Shown here piece by piece: positions 46,984 to 58,064 of a stretch of DNA of 64,000 nucleotides (positions are counted from its first letter, which is position 1; every line of letters begins with the position of its first letter). The notes under the pieces were generated by a model that did not search any database, was not told the DNA's origin, and worked only from the letters and a program-made list of their open reading frames with translations. Position numbers and translations under genes: made by a program. Source of the DNA: Gambelia wislizenii (taxonomy: Eukaryota > Chordata > Lepidosauria > Squamata > Crotaphytidae); contig JAUMIR010000001.1 of assembly GCA_030847615.1 (NCBI GenBank), positions 81,207,501 to 81,271,500 on the forward strand, in the 5' to 3' direction.

Positions 46984-49480
46984 TTTTATAACATACTATG
47001 GCAGCAGCTGCACTTTCCCCCCCGTTACCAGCATGCATAAACCTATCAACCATCCAACACCCTTTCTTGTTTTCCTGTCAATCCTACCTTGCACTTTCAG
47101 TGATGGCTCCCCATCCAATCCCTTTCCCCTCTTGATGCCCCAGTGAGTGATCCCGAGCAAGCAAGGGAATTTTGAATGTCTCCCCCTGACACACACACAG
47201 GATGGAGGGCAGATTGTGTGAGTGTCTCCCAGATGGGGAGGGGGGGAGGAGAGGGTAGATGATGAGGAGAAAGCTGGGGTGGGTGGCTGGGGGGTGGGAT
47301 GGTGGCAGCAGCAGGAAGTGGGAAGGGGGTGTCATATACTGGCATTCCCAGACTCAGTGACCAGCAGTTGCAGAGTTCAAAACAGAAAACTATTGGCACA
47401 GCAATCCAGAAAGCAAACCCTACAGGGCCGTTGCTCAGAATGAAACTTAACTGATGAACAGTACATTAAAAGCATATTCCAATCTTCCAAATCTGGCAGG
47501 CTTCACAAGCATTGGCCACTCATCATCCCGTCTCCCATTCTCACTGCTACCAAACAGCAGAGAGTTTTCCTCAAGGAACAAATTGTAGCATTTCAGAAAA
47601 AAAGCAGCAGCCAAACCACTTCAAGCAGAAAGGGAGCCCTAAAACTTGGGGGGGGGGGAGTAGAAAAGCAGCTTCCCATGGCCTTCCTTAATGGCTCTTC
47701 TGGGAAATGTGTATGAAAATGCAGCACTGGGAAGCACACTGTTCCACTGCCCCAGACAGTGCCTGGCCACAAACCTATGAAGATGCCCAGGAATCCTACT
47801 ATCTGGCAGTTCCTCAGGCAGTTGATACCTATCTGGGCCTTTCTATGATAATTCTCTCTAGAGCCTTTTGCCTCTCAAGCAAGCCAATACCTGTGCTGGA
47901 CCCCATGGCCTTTGCCTTGAGAGCTCCCCCAACTGCACTGAGGCCTCCAGTAACTCCTCAAAGACTCCAGTAGACTCTCTTTTGTCTGTCCCATGTCCTT
48001 TTTGGAACAATAACCCCAGGCCTACTTCTCTTTTCCCCTCTCTTGGTTCCCCATTCTAGAGAGACTTATTCATAGCAGGAGCTGTTACTCTGAGGTCAGT
48101 TATGCTTGTCTAAGCAGTATTACCATTCCATACAGAAGCTGCACGACAATTAAGCTCTCATTAGGCAAGAAAGACAGACGATATTATTGGTCCATCTACT
48201 GTTGTGAATTCCACCTCAGATACTTAGGGTCCCACCACATACTGACCAATTCCACATGCACAGTGTGACCAGTGATCAGAAGAGACAGGCATTCACATTC
48301 ATACGTCAGACTGTCAAGAAGGTGGGAAGCAGCCGGGAAATGGAAACATGGAGGGAGAGGGTCTTTCTGCATTGGTACAAATAATTTGCCCCACCTCAAC
48401 CCCTTCCTCTCCACAGCTCAGCTGTTTCTTGCTGTTCAGCAGCAGGGAGGCAATGGGAAGGTAAGGTGGGCAGTAGCTGCAACCTCCCTTTCTTGGGCTG
48501 AGCAATTGGAAAGAGCTGAACCTGGGGCAAAGGGAGCAGATGGGGAGGCTGCAAGGGTAGTTCATCCACCTATCATTTGTCCACACCATGGAGAAGCCCC
48601 TTTGAAGGTCGACAAACTTACAGGATAAAACTAAAGCATTTTAAAGGCAGTTTTTAAAGACTGCAAGTACTGAGATACTGGAACCCACCCCTTATAGGGA
48701 TCTCAGCAGACACAGAGGTGAAATTTATCCCCTTCCTTCCTGCCTCTGGTCCCGAGAAGAGTTTCTCTTCCATAGGGACTTCAAATTCTTTTGGAAGCTT
48801 CCATGCAAACTGGGAAGCACAGGAATTTTGGAAAGGAGTGAGGTATGGTTTTCAAAGCTGCAAAGGTTCCTTTGGGGTCTGATTCATTTCCACATGGATG
48901 CTTGCTGTAGAATATAAGCCCCAAAATTAACACAGGGTGAATATAGTACATTCCATGCACTTATGGGCTATATCCAATTATTTTATTGTGCTAGTACAAA
49001 GCTCTCTGCAGCACCAGTTGTGCATTTTCAAGCTTACAGCAAGAATGGTATCAGAGATTTATTGAACAAGAAATTGCGCAATGCAGTTGTACTGTGCAAA
49101 ATATTCAGCTTGTTTTATGACTGGTTTGCACAACCACTTGTGCAAAGGTGTAAAACTGTGCAACCATGCCAGTGGGGATTTCCATTCCACTTTGAGTAGA
49201 AGTCTCCTAGATTTAGGCCTATGTGCCCAACCCAACTGGAAAAGATAGTACAGATAAAATTCTACATCTACACTATTCTGAGGCTGTCTGGATTAGCATC
49301 TGTGGCTAATTTTTTTCTATATTCATCTGTTTAGAAAAAAAACTTAAAGCAAATCCACACAGTAGTAGAAGCTAAAAGGAGGCGTTTCTCTTCCCTCAAA
49401 GGAATTTTATCAAATAATTATTCAGTAGATGGTTCACATAAAAATTCATCAACTAATGATTACACTTGATATGAGAGTAA
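46984..49480. other. FMN2 intron, no feature recognised
   Basis: About 2.5 kb, GC-richer than most of the window (46984-48640), with G runs near 47232-47250 and 47650-47660. Open frames here lack domains. Confidence 0.4.
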
Positions 49481-49691
49481 GTGTGGTGTAGTGATTTGAG
49501 CACTGGACTACAACTGGAGACCAGGGTTTGAATCCTCACTCAGCCATACAAATTCACTGGGTGACCTTGGGCAAGCCACACTCTCTCACCCTCAGTGGAA
49601 GGCAAAGGCTTGCCAAGAAAACCTAGTGATAGGTTTACCTTACGGTCAGAAATGACCTGAAGGCACACAACAACAATACTAACAACAACAC
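49481..49691 (+). mobile_element. ACA-tailed tRNA-derived SINE
   Basis: The head carries RNA polymerase III boxes (A-box-like tagtgatttgagc, B-box-like gggtttgaatcc). The body includes 'gggtgaccttgggcaagcca' and 'tgccaagaaaacctagtgat'. The tail 'ggtcagaaatgacctgaagg cacacaacaacaa' shares its end with BovB (57780-57830), followed by (ACA)n. Such SINEs are abundant in Anolis-like lizards. Confidence 0.85.
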
Positions 49692-50974
49692 TGGAGACAT
49701 CTTTGAAATAATACATAGAAATAAATTAAACAGAAAGCTTTTGGGTACAAGCTAATTGTAATATAGCACAACAAAGTGAATACAAGATTGTATTCCTTAA
49801 GAGCCCACTGTCAAATATAACTCAAGTGGGAGTCTCATAAAAAGTTGCCTTCGAACAAAAACAACAGCAATGACAAGTAAAATTCCCACACATTATAAAA
49901 GAATTCTTTCCTCTAAATTTTTTTTGTAAAGGTCTCCTGGAATTACCTGCTTGTGGAAAGAGAATAAGGGGGGTGAAGACGTCTCACCTTTCTTGGAAGG
50001 GATAATCTCAATGTTAGTTATTGAGATTATACTTTTACTGGTGGGAAGAAAGAACTCTTTGAAGAATTTTCTGCCTGAGGGCCAAAGTATCTTGGCTATT
50101 GATGGGTACTACCTCGCACTACCATGACATTGTACTCGCACAATTGTTGCCAAGTCCTAACTGAAGCTAAGTCTGTATTGTCTCAATCAATTGAATATGA
50201 AAAGTTGCTACTAATGACAATCATCTTCAAACTTAAACCAGGGATAAAGAGGTAGATGGACCTCAAACTGTGATCTGAGACCCCAAACTGTAAGGCCGAT
50301 ATTTCTGGGGAAGTGCAACCCTATTTGAACACTTCCATTTATCCTATATTATTTTTTTAACTTGTTCCTTTATACACCCCAGTTCTGCCTCCAGACAGTG
50401 GTTCTGCTTCCACACCAATTGGAAAAATGAGATGCAGTTGGTTATTATCACCATATTGGTGACCTCCAGATGGAATCTTCCAGCAATTTCATGTATGTTA
50501 ACAAGAATGAAAGTTACAGGGTACAGCAGCAGTTTCCAGATTGGTGCTACCTTCTGGAACTGACTCTTCAGAGAAGATTTGAGGTACTAGAAAACAGTGC
50601 TTTCAATTGCCAGTCCAGAGAGAAGTTCCAGAAAGACATCATGGTATTGACCACCACTAAAGGAATTACAACCCCCCCCCTCATTGTCTACCTCTCAGTG
50701 AAGGTTAACTGCCAAGATTTTTTTAAAAATCAAAAGTTACATAATTTATTTATCTGCATCAAATCATATGTGATTTAAAGCACATTCACAATCTGAAAAT
50801 GTATAAATCACCCATTGTTTTAGAGACATTAGATTTTCTTGATAGATGAGACCAAATTCCCATGCAGTCCAGTATTCTATTGCAATGAGGAATCAGTTAA
50901 ATGCCACTCAAAACTACAAACCTATTTGCCTTTAATATCTAGTGATCAGAGATTTATTAAGTGCACTTGGACAA
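49692..50974. other. FMN2 intron, no feature recognised
   Basis: Unassigned. The plus-strand frame at 50470-50778 shows no motif I recognise. Confidence 0.4.
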
Positions 50975-51132
50975 CACTCCAAGGCTCCTTCCTTGGAGGT
51001 CTTTAAACAGAGGCTGGATGGCCATCTGTCGGGGATGATTTGATCGTGATTTCCTGCATGGCAGGGGGTTGGACTGGATGGCCCTTGTGGTCTCTTCCAA
51101 CTCTGCAATTCTACGATTCTATGATTCTATGA
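50975..51132 (+). mobile_element. CR1 LINE 3' end
   Basis: 'ccttggaggtctttaaacag', 'aggctggatggccatctgtc' and 'ggttggactggatggccctt', ending in repeated attctatga units. Confidence 0.9.
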
Positions 51133-51324
51133 ACACAATAATCTAGAATTGATTTGTTCATTGTGACACATTATACATGGTTTGTTTAATGTGGTGTACA
51201 AAGTGGCACTCTGGGTAGTTTCTCCCAATCATAAAGCAATGGCTTTTTCTAGTCTGTGGTCTGCCTAGTCACTTGCAGAGAAGCAATCAGGCAGCATGAA
51301 TGACACAGTTGCTTGTAATGAAAG

Positions 51325-51849
51325 TAATCGTATAACTATTCTGCTTTGATCAGATGTCATCTGGAATACTGTGTCTGTTTCTGGGCATGACAGTTCAAAC
51401 ATGATATTGACAAACTGGAACATGTCCAGAGGAGGACAACCAAGCTGGCAAAAGGTCTGGAAGCCAAGCCTTTTGAGCAACAGCTTAGGGAGGTGGGTAT
51501 GTTTAGCCTTGACAAGAGAAGACTGAGAGGTGATATGATAGCTATCTTTAAATATTTGAAAGAATGTCTTGTAGAAGATAGAGCAAGCTTGTTTTCTGTT
51601 ACTCCAGGGACTATGGATTCAAATTACAAGAAAAAGATTCTAATTACGTAAAAAGAACTTTCTGACAGTAAGAGCTGTTCAATAATGGAATAGACTGACT
51701 TGGATGATGGTGGACTTTCCTTCTTTGGAGTTGTTTGAACAGAGGCTGGATGACCATCTTTTAGGAGTGCTTTAGTTGTGTATTCTTGTGAGCAGTGAGT
51801 TGAACTAGATGGCCCTTGTGGTCCCTACCAACTCTATAATGCTATGATT
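51325..51849 (+). mobile_element. CR1 LINE, 5'-truncated
   Basis: Remains of the reverse transcriptase C-terminus (YCVCFWA-like at 51369, [24 protein letters not shown], [24 protein letters not shown]) followed by the 3' UTR ('gaactagatggcccttgtgg') and an 'aatgctatgat' end. Several indels and stops. About 190 bp after another CR1 end. Confidence 0.85.
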
Positions 51850-51922
51850 TTTTTTTTAAAAAAAAATCAGGAATGAGAAGGCCACTACCTCTAAACATCA
51901 GAAGGCTCCAAGTTCTAGGAAC

Positions 51923-51925
<3 letters not shown>

Positions 51926-51956
<31 letters not shown>
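51926..51956. repeat. (AT)n microsatellite
   Basis: About 15 AT units directly abutting a CR1 3' fragment. Confidence 0.9.
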
Positions 51957-51958
<2 letters not shown>

Positions 51959-52063
51959 CTGGATGGCCAATTGTTGGGGGTGATTAGATGGTGTATTCCT
52001 GCATGGCAGGGGGTTGGACTAGATGGCCCTTGTGGTCTCTTTCAACTCTATAATTCTATGATT
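51957..52063 (+). mobile_element. CR1 LINE, very short 3' end
   Basis: Starts 'ggctggatggccaattgttg' and ends 'ataattctatgattt' with the usual 'ggactagatggcccttgtgg' block. Third CR1 end within 1.1 kb. Confidence 0.9.
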
Positions 52064-55000
52064 TCTTTTTAAAGAAAAAAATGACATAGGCTCTTCCTTG
52101 GAAAAAATGAAATTTTAAACACATTTTAAATTTTTAACAATATTCAGTGAAGTCACTGTACTCAGTAAAATCAACTAGAAATTTGTAGCCTCTTTAAGGA
52201 TGAACAAACCTTCCTTTTGTTTAATACATGGGTGGACATAGCATTAGCTTTCATGAAGTGGATTCTGATCCATGAAAGATTATGCCATAATAAATGTGTT
52301 TTAATGCGTCACAACATTCTGATGGTCTTGTATCACTTATAAAAATGAATATCAATTTATTCTGGCATTTTTTAATTTATGTATTTAAGTTCTTCTTAGC
52401 TATGAAGAAAGCTTACATGGTGTGTCTTCACAGACATCATTCTTTTGAACGGACGAACAGCAAGCTGTGAGAACTGAGGGTGAGTTGTATACTTCATCAC
52501 TGATGAGGGAAGTTTAAAAAAACTAGTCCAAATTTTCCCTTCACATTTATTTACAGAATAGTTCTGTAAAGGTAAGTTTTCCTCTGAAAGTGTTTTCAAG
52601 TCCAGTATTACCTTAACATTTTCCCCATCTTAATCAAATTGTTATTTTGTCTGCAGCTGTCATTTAGGAATCTCATGTTTACTATTTTTATGGAATTATA
52701 TTAAAAACTCTTTGACTGTATACTACAAAGACTGTCAGTTAAGGAAAGATTGTTACAGCCTCTTTAGATAAATGTTACTATAATTATACCAGTAACAATA
52801 TAGAAAATACACAAGAACCAAGGGATAAAAGAGAAAAATATTAATGGTCTTGTTACCCGATAACATTTTTCACTATCCTAAAATAATACAGATCAATAAG
52901 CTTAAATAAACAATATGTTTTTTTTTAAATGGAAAACAAAACAAAACAAAAGACTAAGATGTATTTAGTACCTACACAGTTTAACAAGACTTTAATTCTT
53001 TAGTAAACAGGAATTGAGCCCTCAGGATTCTGGCTTTTGAAATTAGGGTGTGTTTAGACTTGGAGGCTGCCCAAACGTCTTTCCCATCTTGAAGAGAAAG
53101 CACCATGCCAAACATATGTAATCAGCAAAAAAGTGATTACATTTTGAAGAAAGATCATAAAACAAATGCTCCCATATGCTTCAGAGATCAAATAGAAAGT
53201 CTGAGAACTAGCACCGCAATGTTTCAACTGTGTGATAAAAAGAATGTTCAGATCTGACAATTAATGCAGTGTGTGAAAAGTAACAGGAAATTGACATGTC
53301 AGTTTATAAGGAATGTTAAAATGTGAAGTACAAAAATATTGTGATTCTATTAAGGCTAAAAAATAAAAGTATTGCCCTTGTCCTGGAGACAACCAGGGGG
53401 TAGGTGGTGGTTAATTACAAAAGGGGAACAGGGATGTTTCCACCCCATCACTTTCACTTCTCATGGGAGAGTTGAGCAAAGGAGATTATAATGTGAGCCA
53501 CCATATTCATAGCACAAGTTATAGAGGTGGGTGGTGGTGGCAGGCAACTGTAGATTAAATTTTCTTTTGCCTTCACTTTCCAAAAGTGGTATCAGTTGTA
53601 GCTGTGCAGTAGGTTCAGTTGAATTCTATATTTATTAGTGAATTGGATTCATTCAGAATGATTTCAATGATACCCAAAGCAAAGTAGGGGTTGTCTAAAG
53701 GAGACCAAATCAAATCTCAACCCTTCCAAAGCTCCACTAGTTGTTTGGCAAATGACACAGAGACACAGACAGTGTATATGCAAACTGACACATTTCTCCC
53801 CATGTGTTCCATATATAGAAAATGCCAGAATGAGAAATGACGAAGAGAGCAAGAGAAGCTACACCTTGTGACTGAGACCTCTAATTTCTAATCACACTAA
53901 TGCTTTCACTTGAGCTATCCAATCACACTGCTTTAGGGGAAGCATATTGAACCTATATATTACAGCTATTCCTGTGTCCAGTATTCTTTGTCAATTCATT
54001 CTTTCAGGGGCAGAAAGGTTAGGAGGGATTTTTTCTTTTGAATTTCTGTGTTCTTTTTAAAGTTTTCCAAATACATCAGAACATTACCAAACTTTTGTCA
54101 GTCCTTTCCTATAATACAATCTACATCTTAAAGGATTTATCATTTTAAAATTGGTCAGTTTTTTACCTAAGAGTACGTCTGTGGTTTAAGTCCTTTTAAT
54201 GAAACTGTACCTCAAAACATGGGAATGAAACAAATCCCCCTTTAAAAACCTTGCTATCTAGATAGGCCAAATGTGTCACCCCAGTGGTGGGTTTCTGTGC
54301 TATAATGTTAGCATGCCCTACAACCCCTCCCTACAAGATTCCATAACTGGACATATTAGACACTTTTCAGGGTCACGTTGGCTTAAGCAGACTGGAGGTC
54401 AGTTGGAGGTCATGATGACCTGAGATGTGTCTAGAAATAGAATGGTAGGAAAGCCAAAGTTAGGATTAAGCAGAAAGCCCCCATGATGGGTTTATGCTAA
54501 CCCAGACATTAAAGGAGTAGGTGCAAACCCTTCCTTTCAGCCCTGGGCATTTCAAGCAATAATTCAATCAAGCAATTAAGTGACTATTCCTCATTCTACA
54601 CGCTACAGAAATTTCCCCTTACATGCTCTCCTGTCCAACCTTACAAGGTTGTCACAAGCCCATCAATTTTCTATAGTTCTTCAATTAAAGCAATCAGTTG
54701 AGTTTCAGTTCCTTTTGTCTATTCCGTGGGAAAGCCACCCAAGCTTTGTTATTACTAACTCACCCCTCCATGGCATGAAATAGAGTACAAATATTAAAGC
54801 CCTAAACAATAGCTAGGTGTATCACAGTTGAGGTGTGCCACAGTGGATGGACCCAGCCACTCTCTTTCTCAGCAAGCCCCAGATCAGAGTCTCCTGTACC
54901 ACTCTCAGACTTCTGTCTGAGTATCTTCGCTGCCCCTTCATGACTGGTACATCTCACCCTATCTTCCTGGACCTCTCTCCCTCTATCCAACCTTTCTGCC

Positions 55001-55628
55001 TTACTCTGCTATAGCCTTGTATGGTTTGTACTAACATGTGTTGTGTACGCTAGCTTACTTGTTATATTATTCCAATAAAATACTTTGTTTTACTTTAACT
55101 GGAGCCTCCTTTACAGTTAACACTGATATACAAGGTGGAAAGATCCCCAAAGTTACCCTCCTCTCGTAGGCTTCCTGTTTGAGCTAATAATTTCCCCAAA
55201 TATTAAGGAGATGTTGGCATCATGGGTAGGACTCTAATGTACCCCACACCTCTTAGAGTAAAAAGGTTTAATAATTTCTCCTCCAAGATCCAAACAATAT
55301 TTTAATTACATTTTCCAAGCTTTTTGCTCATCAAGAAAAGCGACTTAAAATCCCCATAATGGTCCTGATCACCTCACATGGCCCATAGAAGTGGCCTATT
55401 TCAATTTGTTTGTGGGTGTCTTTTTTCTGATGGGGGTGTCCCTTTCCTTCGCTCTCACACACTTGTTTTCAGATGTGTTTCTGGCTTCCAGTCCTCACAG
55501 TCTCTTTTTGTTTTTTCACCAATGTCTAATTTGGATTTTCTATTCTATAAAAGTTCTTATTAAAAATTAGTGATAATTCAGTAAGCTGCACTGATGGTAT
55601 TGCTATGCATGTTACCCTGGGGTTAGAT
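52064..55628. other. FMN2 intron, mostly unassigned
   Basis: About 3.5 kb with no coding feature. 54280-55120 has an LTR-like feel (an AATAAA at 55074-55079 followed by T-rich sequence) but no ends or duplication could be fixed. Confidence 0.35.
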
Positions 55629-55645
55629 CTCTCTCTCTCTCTCGT

Positions 55646-55678
<33 letters not shown>
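55629..55678. repeat. (CT)n microsatellite
   Basis: CT repeat with a single cgtgctct interruption, directly before the BovB fragment. Confidence 0.9.
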
Positions 55679-55680
<2 letters not shown>

Positions 55681-55681
55681 G

Positions 55682-57830
55682 AGAAATACATCACCAGGAA
55701 CAGATGGCATACCAATAGAGCTGCTTCAATCTACAGAGACAGAATCTTCTCTGGCTCTAACTAAAATCAGTCAACAAATATGGAAAACAAAACAATGGCC
55801 CACAGATTAGGAACATTAATTATACATGCCAATCCCCAAGAAAGGGGACACCAGGAATTATGGCAACCACAGGACCATTGTATTAATTTCCTGTGCAACC
55901 AAACTGTTGCTCAAAATTCTACAAGAAAGACTTTTACTGTATACGGAGTGAGAAATGCCCGATGTCCAAGCTGGGTTCAGGAAAAGAACAGGCACTAGGG
56001 ATCATATTCTAAACATACATTGGATGATGGTGCACACCAAAGAATTTCAAAAGAATATCAGCCTGTGTTTTATAAATTGTAGTAATGCCTTTGATTGTAT
56101 AGATCATGGAAAAGTATGGATCATTCCTAAAGAAATGGATGTGCCACAGTATTTGATTATCCTGATGCATAATCTGTACTAAGAACAAGAGGCTACTGTT
56201 AGGACAGAAGAAAGAGAAATGGAATGGTTTCCAATTGGCAAGGGCATCAGGCAAGGCTGCATTTTATCACCCTATCTGTTTAACTTGAATGCTGAACATA
56301 TCATATGTAATGCAGGATTAGACTCAGAGGAAGGAGTTAGCATAATTGGAGGGAGGTACATCAACAATTTAAGACATGCAGATGATACCATACTACTAGC
56401 AGAAAATAGCAAAGACTTAGAACGATTACTGAAGAAAGTCAAGGAAGAAAGTACAAAGGCAGGTTTAGAGGTGAACATTAAGAAAACAAAGATAATGACT
56501 ACAGATGATTTACTTAACTTTAAAGTAGATGATAAAGACATTGAAATAGTTTAAGATTTTCCATACCTTGGCTCAGTCATTAATCAGAATGGAGGCTGCA
56601 ATCAAGAAATCAGAAGAAGGCTAAGACTTGGAAGGGGAGCTATGAAGGAACTGCAGCAGAATTCAGAACTTTTCCCAGTCTGAGTACTAGGGCAGGCTCA
56701 GGGAGTGATCAGGTCCCCCTTCCACTCTTATGGAGTGGGCTACAATATTCCCCTTGTCGGAGTGCTGCAGCCCCTTCCTTGGCACGGTGGCTAGAGCAGG
56801 TTAAAGGCCACCTCTCTGTCTCATCACCTGCTCATCTGAGTCATGGCACCAGGAAATGTAGCAGAATTCAGAGACACAGAGACCAAAGAGACCACAGTTT
56901 GGAAAAGGAGATACCTTTTGCTGAAAGTATTGCCAGCGGGCTTTGGCTGGAATCACTTCTAAAATGCCAAGCCCTGAACTATAGCTACAGAATGCTTTTA
57001 TGTGATTTTGGGCCATGCACACACAAGCAGTGCCCTCCCATTATTGTTGTTTCACTAATTTCATAGTACTCAGCACTTCTCTTGCAAGAATTGTTTACAG
57101 AACATGAAATGTTTACAGGACAAGATAAGCTTGAGGTACACTCGGACCATTATTGCAGAAGGAATTGTTTACAGAACAGGAAATCAGTAGCCTGGCTGAG
57201 GAGAGAAGAAAGAGAACTTGCAGAGACCTATGAGGCTATCCAGTCTGACCCTGAATAGTGAATATAGAAGTTCATTCTAGCCACGCCAATACAAGCATAC
57301 AGATATTTGGGCTCGCCTGGCTACCTCAGAACAAACCAAAATCCTGAAGCGTAAAGATATATCATTGATTATCCATGCCATTGTATTACCCATTTCTGTG
57401 TGTGGTTGTGAAAGCTGGACAGTGAAGAAAGGTGATGGGGGGGGGAAATAAATTCATTTGAAATGCATTGCTAGAGAAGAGCTCTACAGATAGTTGTAGA
57501 TGGCCAAAAAGACAAATCAGTGGGTTCTAGATTAAATCAATCCTGAATTCTTAGAAGCCAAGTTGACTAAACTGAAACTATTGTACTTTGGCTATATCAT
57601 GAGAAGACACGACTTGCTAGAAACTACAATAACGCTTGGTAAGGTAGAAGGCAATAGGAAAAGAGAAAGATCACATTCCAGATGGATAGACTCAGTCAAG
57701 AAAGCTACAGCCCTGAGTCTGCAAGACGTGTTGCAAGCAGGGCTGTTGAAGATAGGGTGACTTGAAGGTCTCTCATCCATAGGGTCACCATAAATCAAAG
57801 TCAACTTGATGGCAATTAACAACAGCAACA
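55682..57830 (+). mobile_element. BovB (RTE) LINE, 5'-truncated and interrupted
   Basis: Reverse transcriptase motifs in order: SPGTDGIPIELL-like at 55690-55728; MPDVQAGFRKRTGTRDHILN at 55955-56014; an altered catalytic block (FINCSNAFDCIDHGK, D to N); GIRQGCILSPYLFNLNAEHI at 56240-56299; and INNLRHADDTILLAENSKDL (YADD changed to HADD). After an insertion at about 56655-57345 it continues with 'CGCESWTVKK' (57405-57434), LKLLYFGYIMRRHDLLETTI, and the BovB tail 'gtcaccataaatcaaagtca acttgatggcaa'. Antisense to FMN2, defective. Confidence 0.85.
56655..57345. mobile_element. Insertion inside BovB, unclassified, with an internal 13-bp duplication
   Basis: The BovB reading breaks after GAMKELQ and resumes at ILKRKDISL. 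In between, agcagaattcaga occurs at 56655-56667 and 56860-56872, bracketing a 192-bp segment. A second direct repeat, gaattgtttacagaaca, occurs at about 57090 and 57164. At least one, perhaps two nested insertions of unknown family. Confidence 0.5.
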
Positions 57831-58064
57831 TTTCTGTTATGATAGGCAACAATGTCTTAGGGTATATAATTCAATGGACTTTGGGAGGGTATCTCAAGAG
57901 CCATTGGATTTTGCAGATTTTCCTTTCTTTGGAAGCCTCCACTCCTTGCTTTTGCTCTGCTGGTGCAAGTCCATCAAGACTTTTGATTTAGTTGTTTATG
58001 CACTATGTTTTCTCCTTTCTCACACATGGGTGGATTGTCTACTAATTGATAACACCCTACTTTT
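57831..58064. other. FMN2 intron between BovB and L1
   Basis: No feature recognised; ends with the left copy of the L1 target duplication (58049-58064). Confidence 0.5.

Noticed and set aside
54280..55120. Possible LTR with an AATAAA signal
   Set aside because: No paired ends, no flanking duplication and no adjacent coding or primer-binding site could be fixed.
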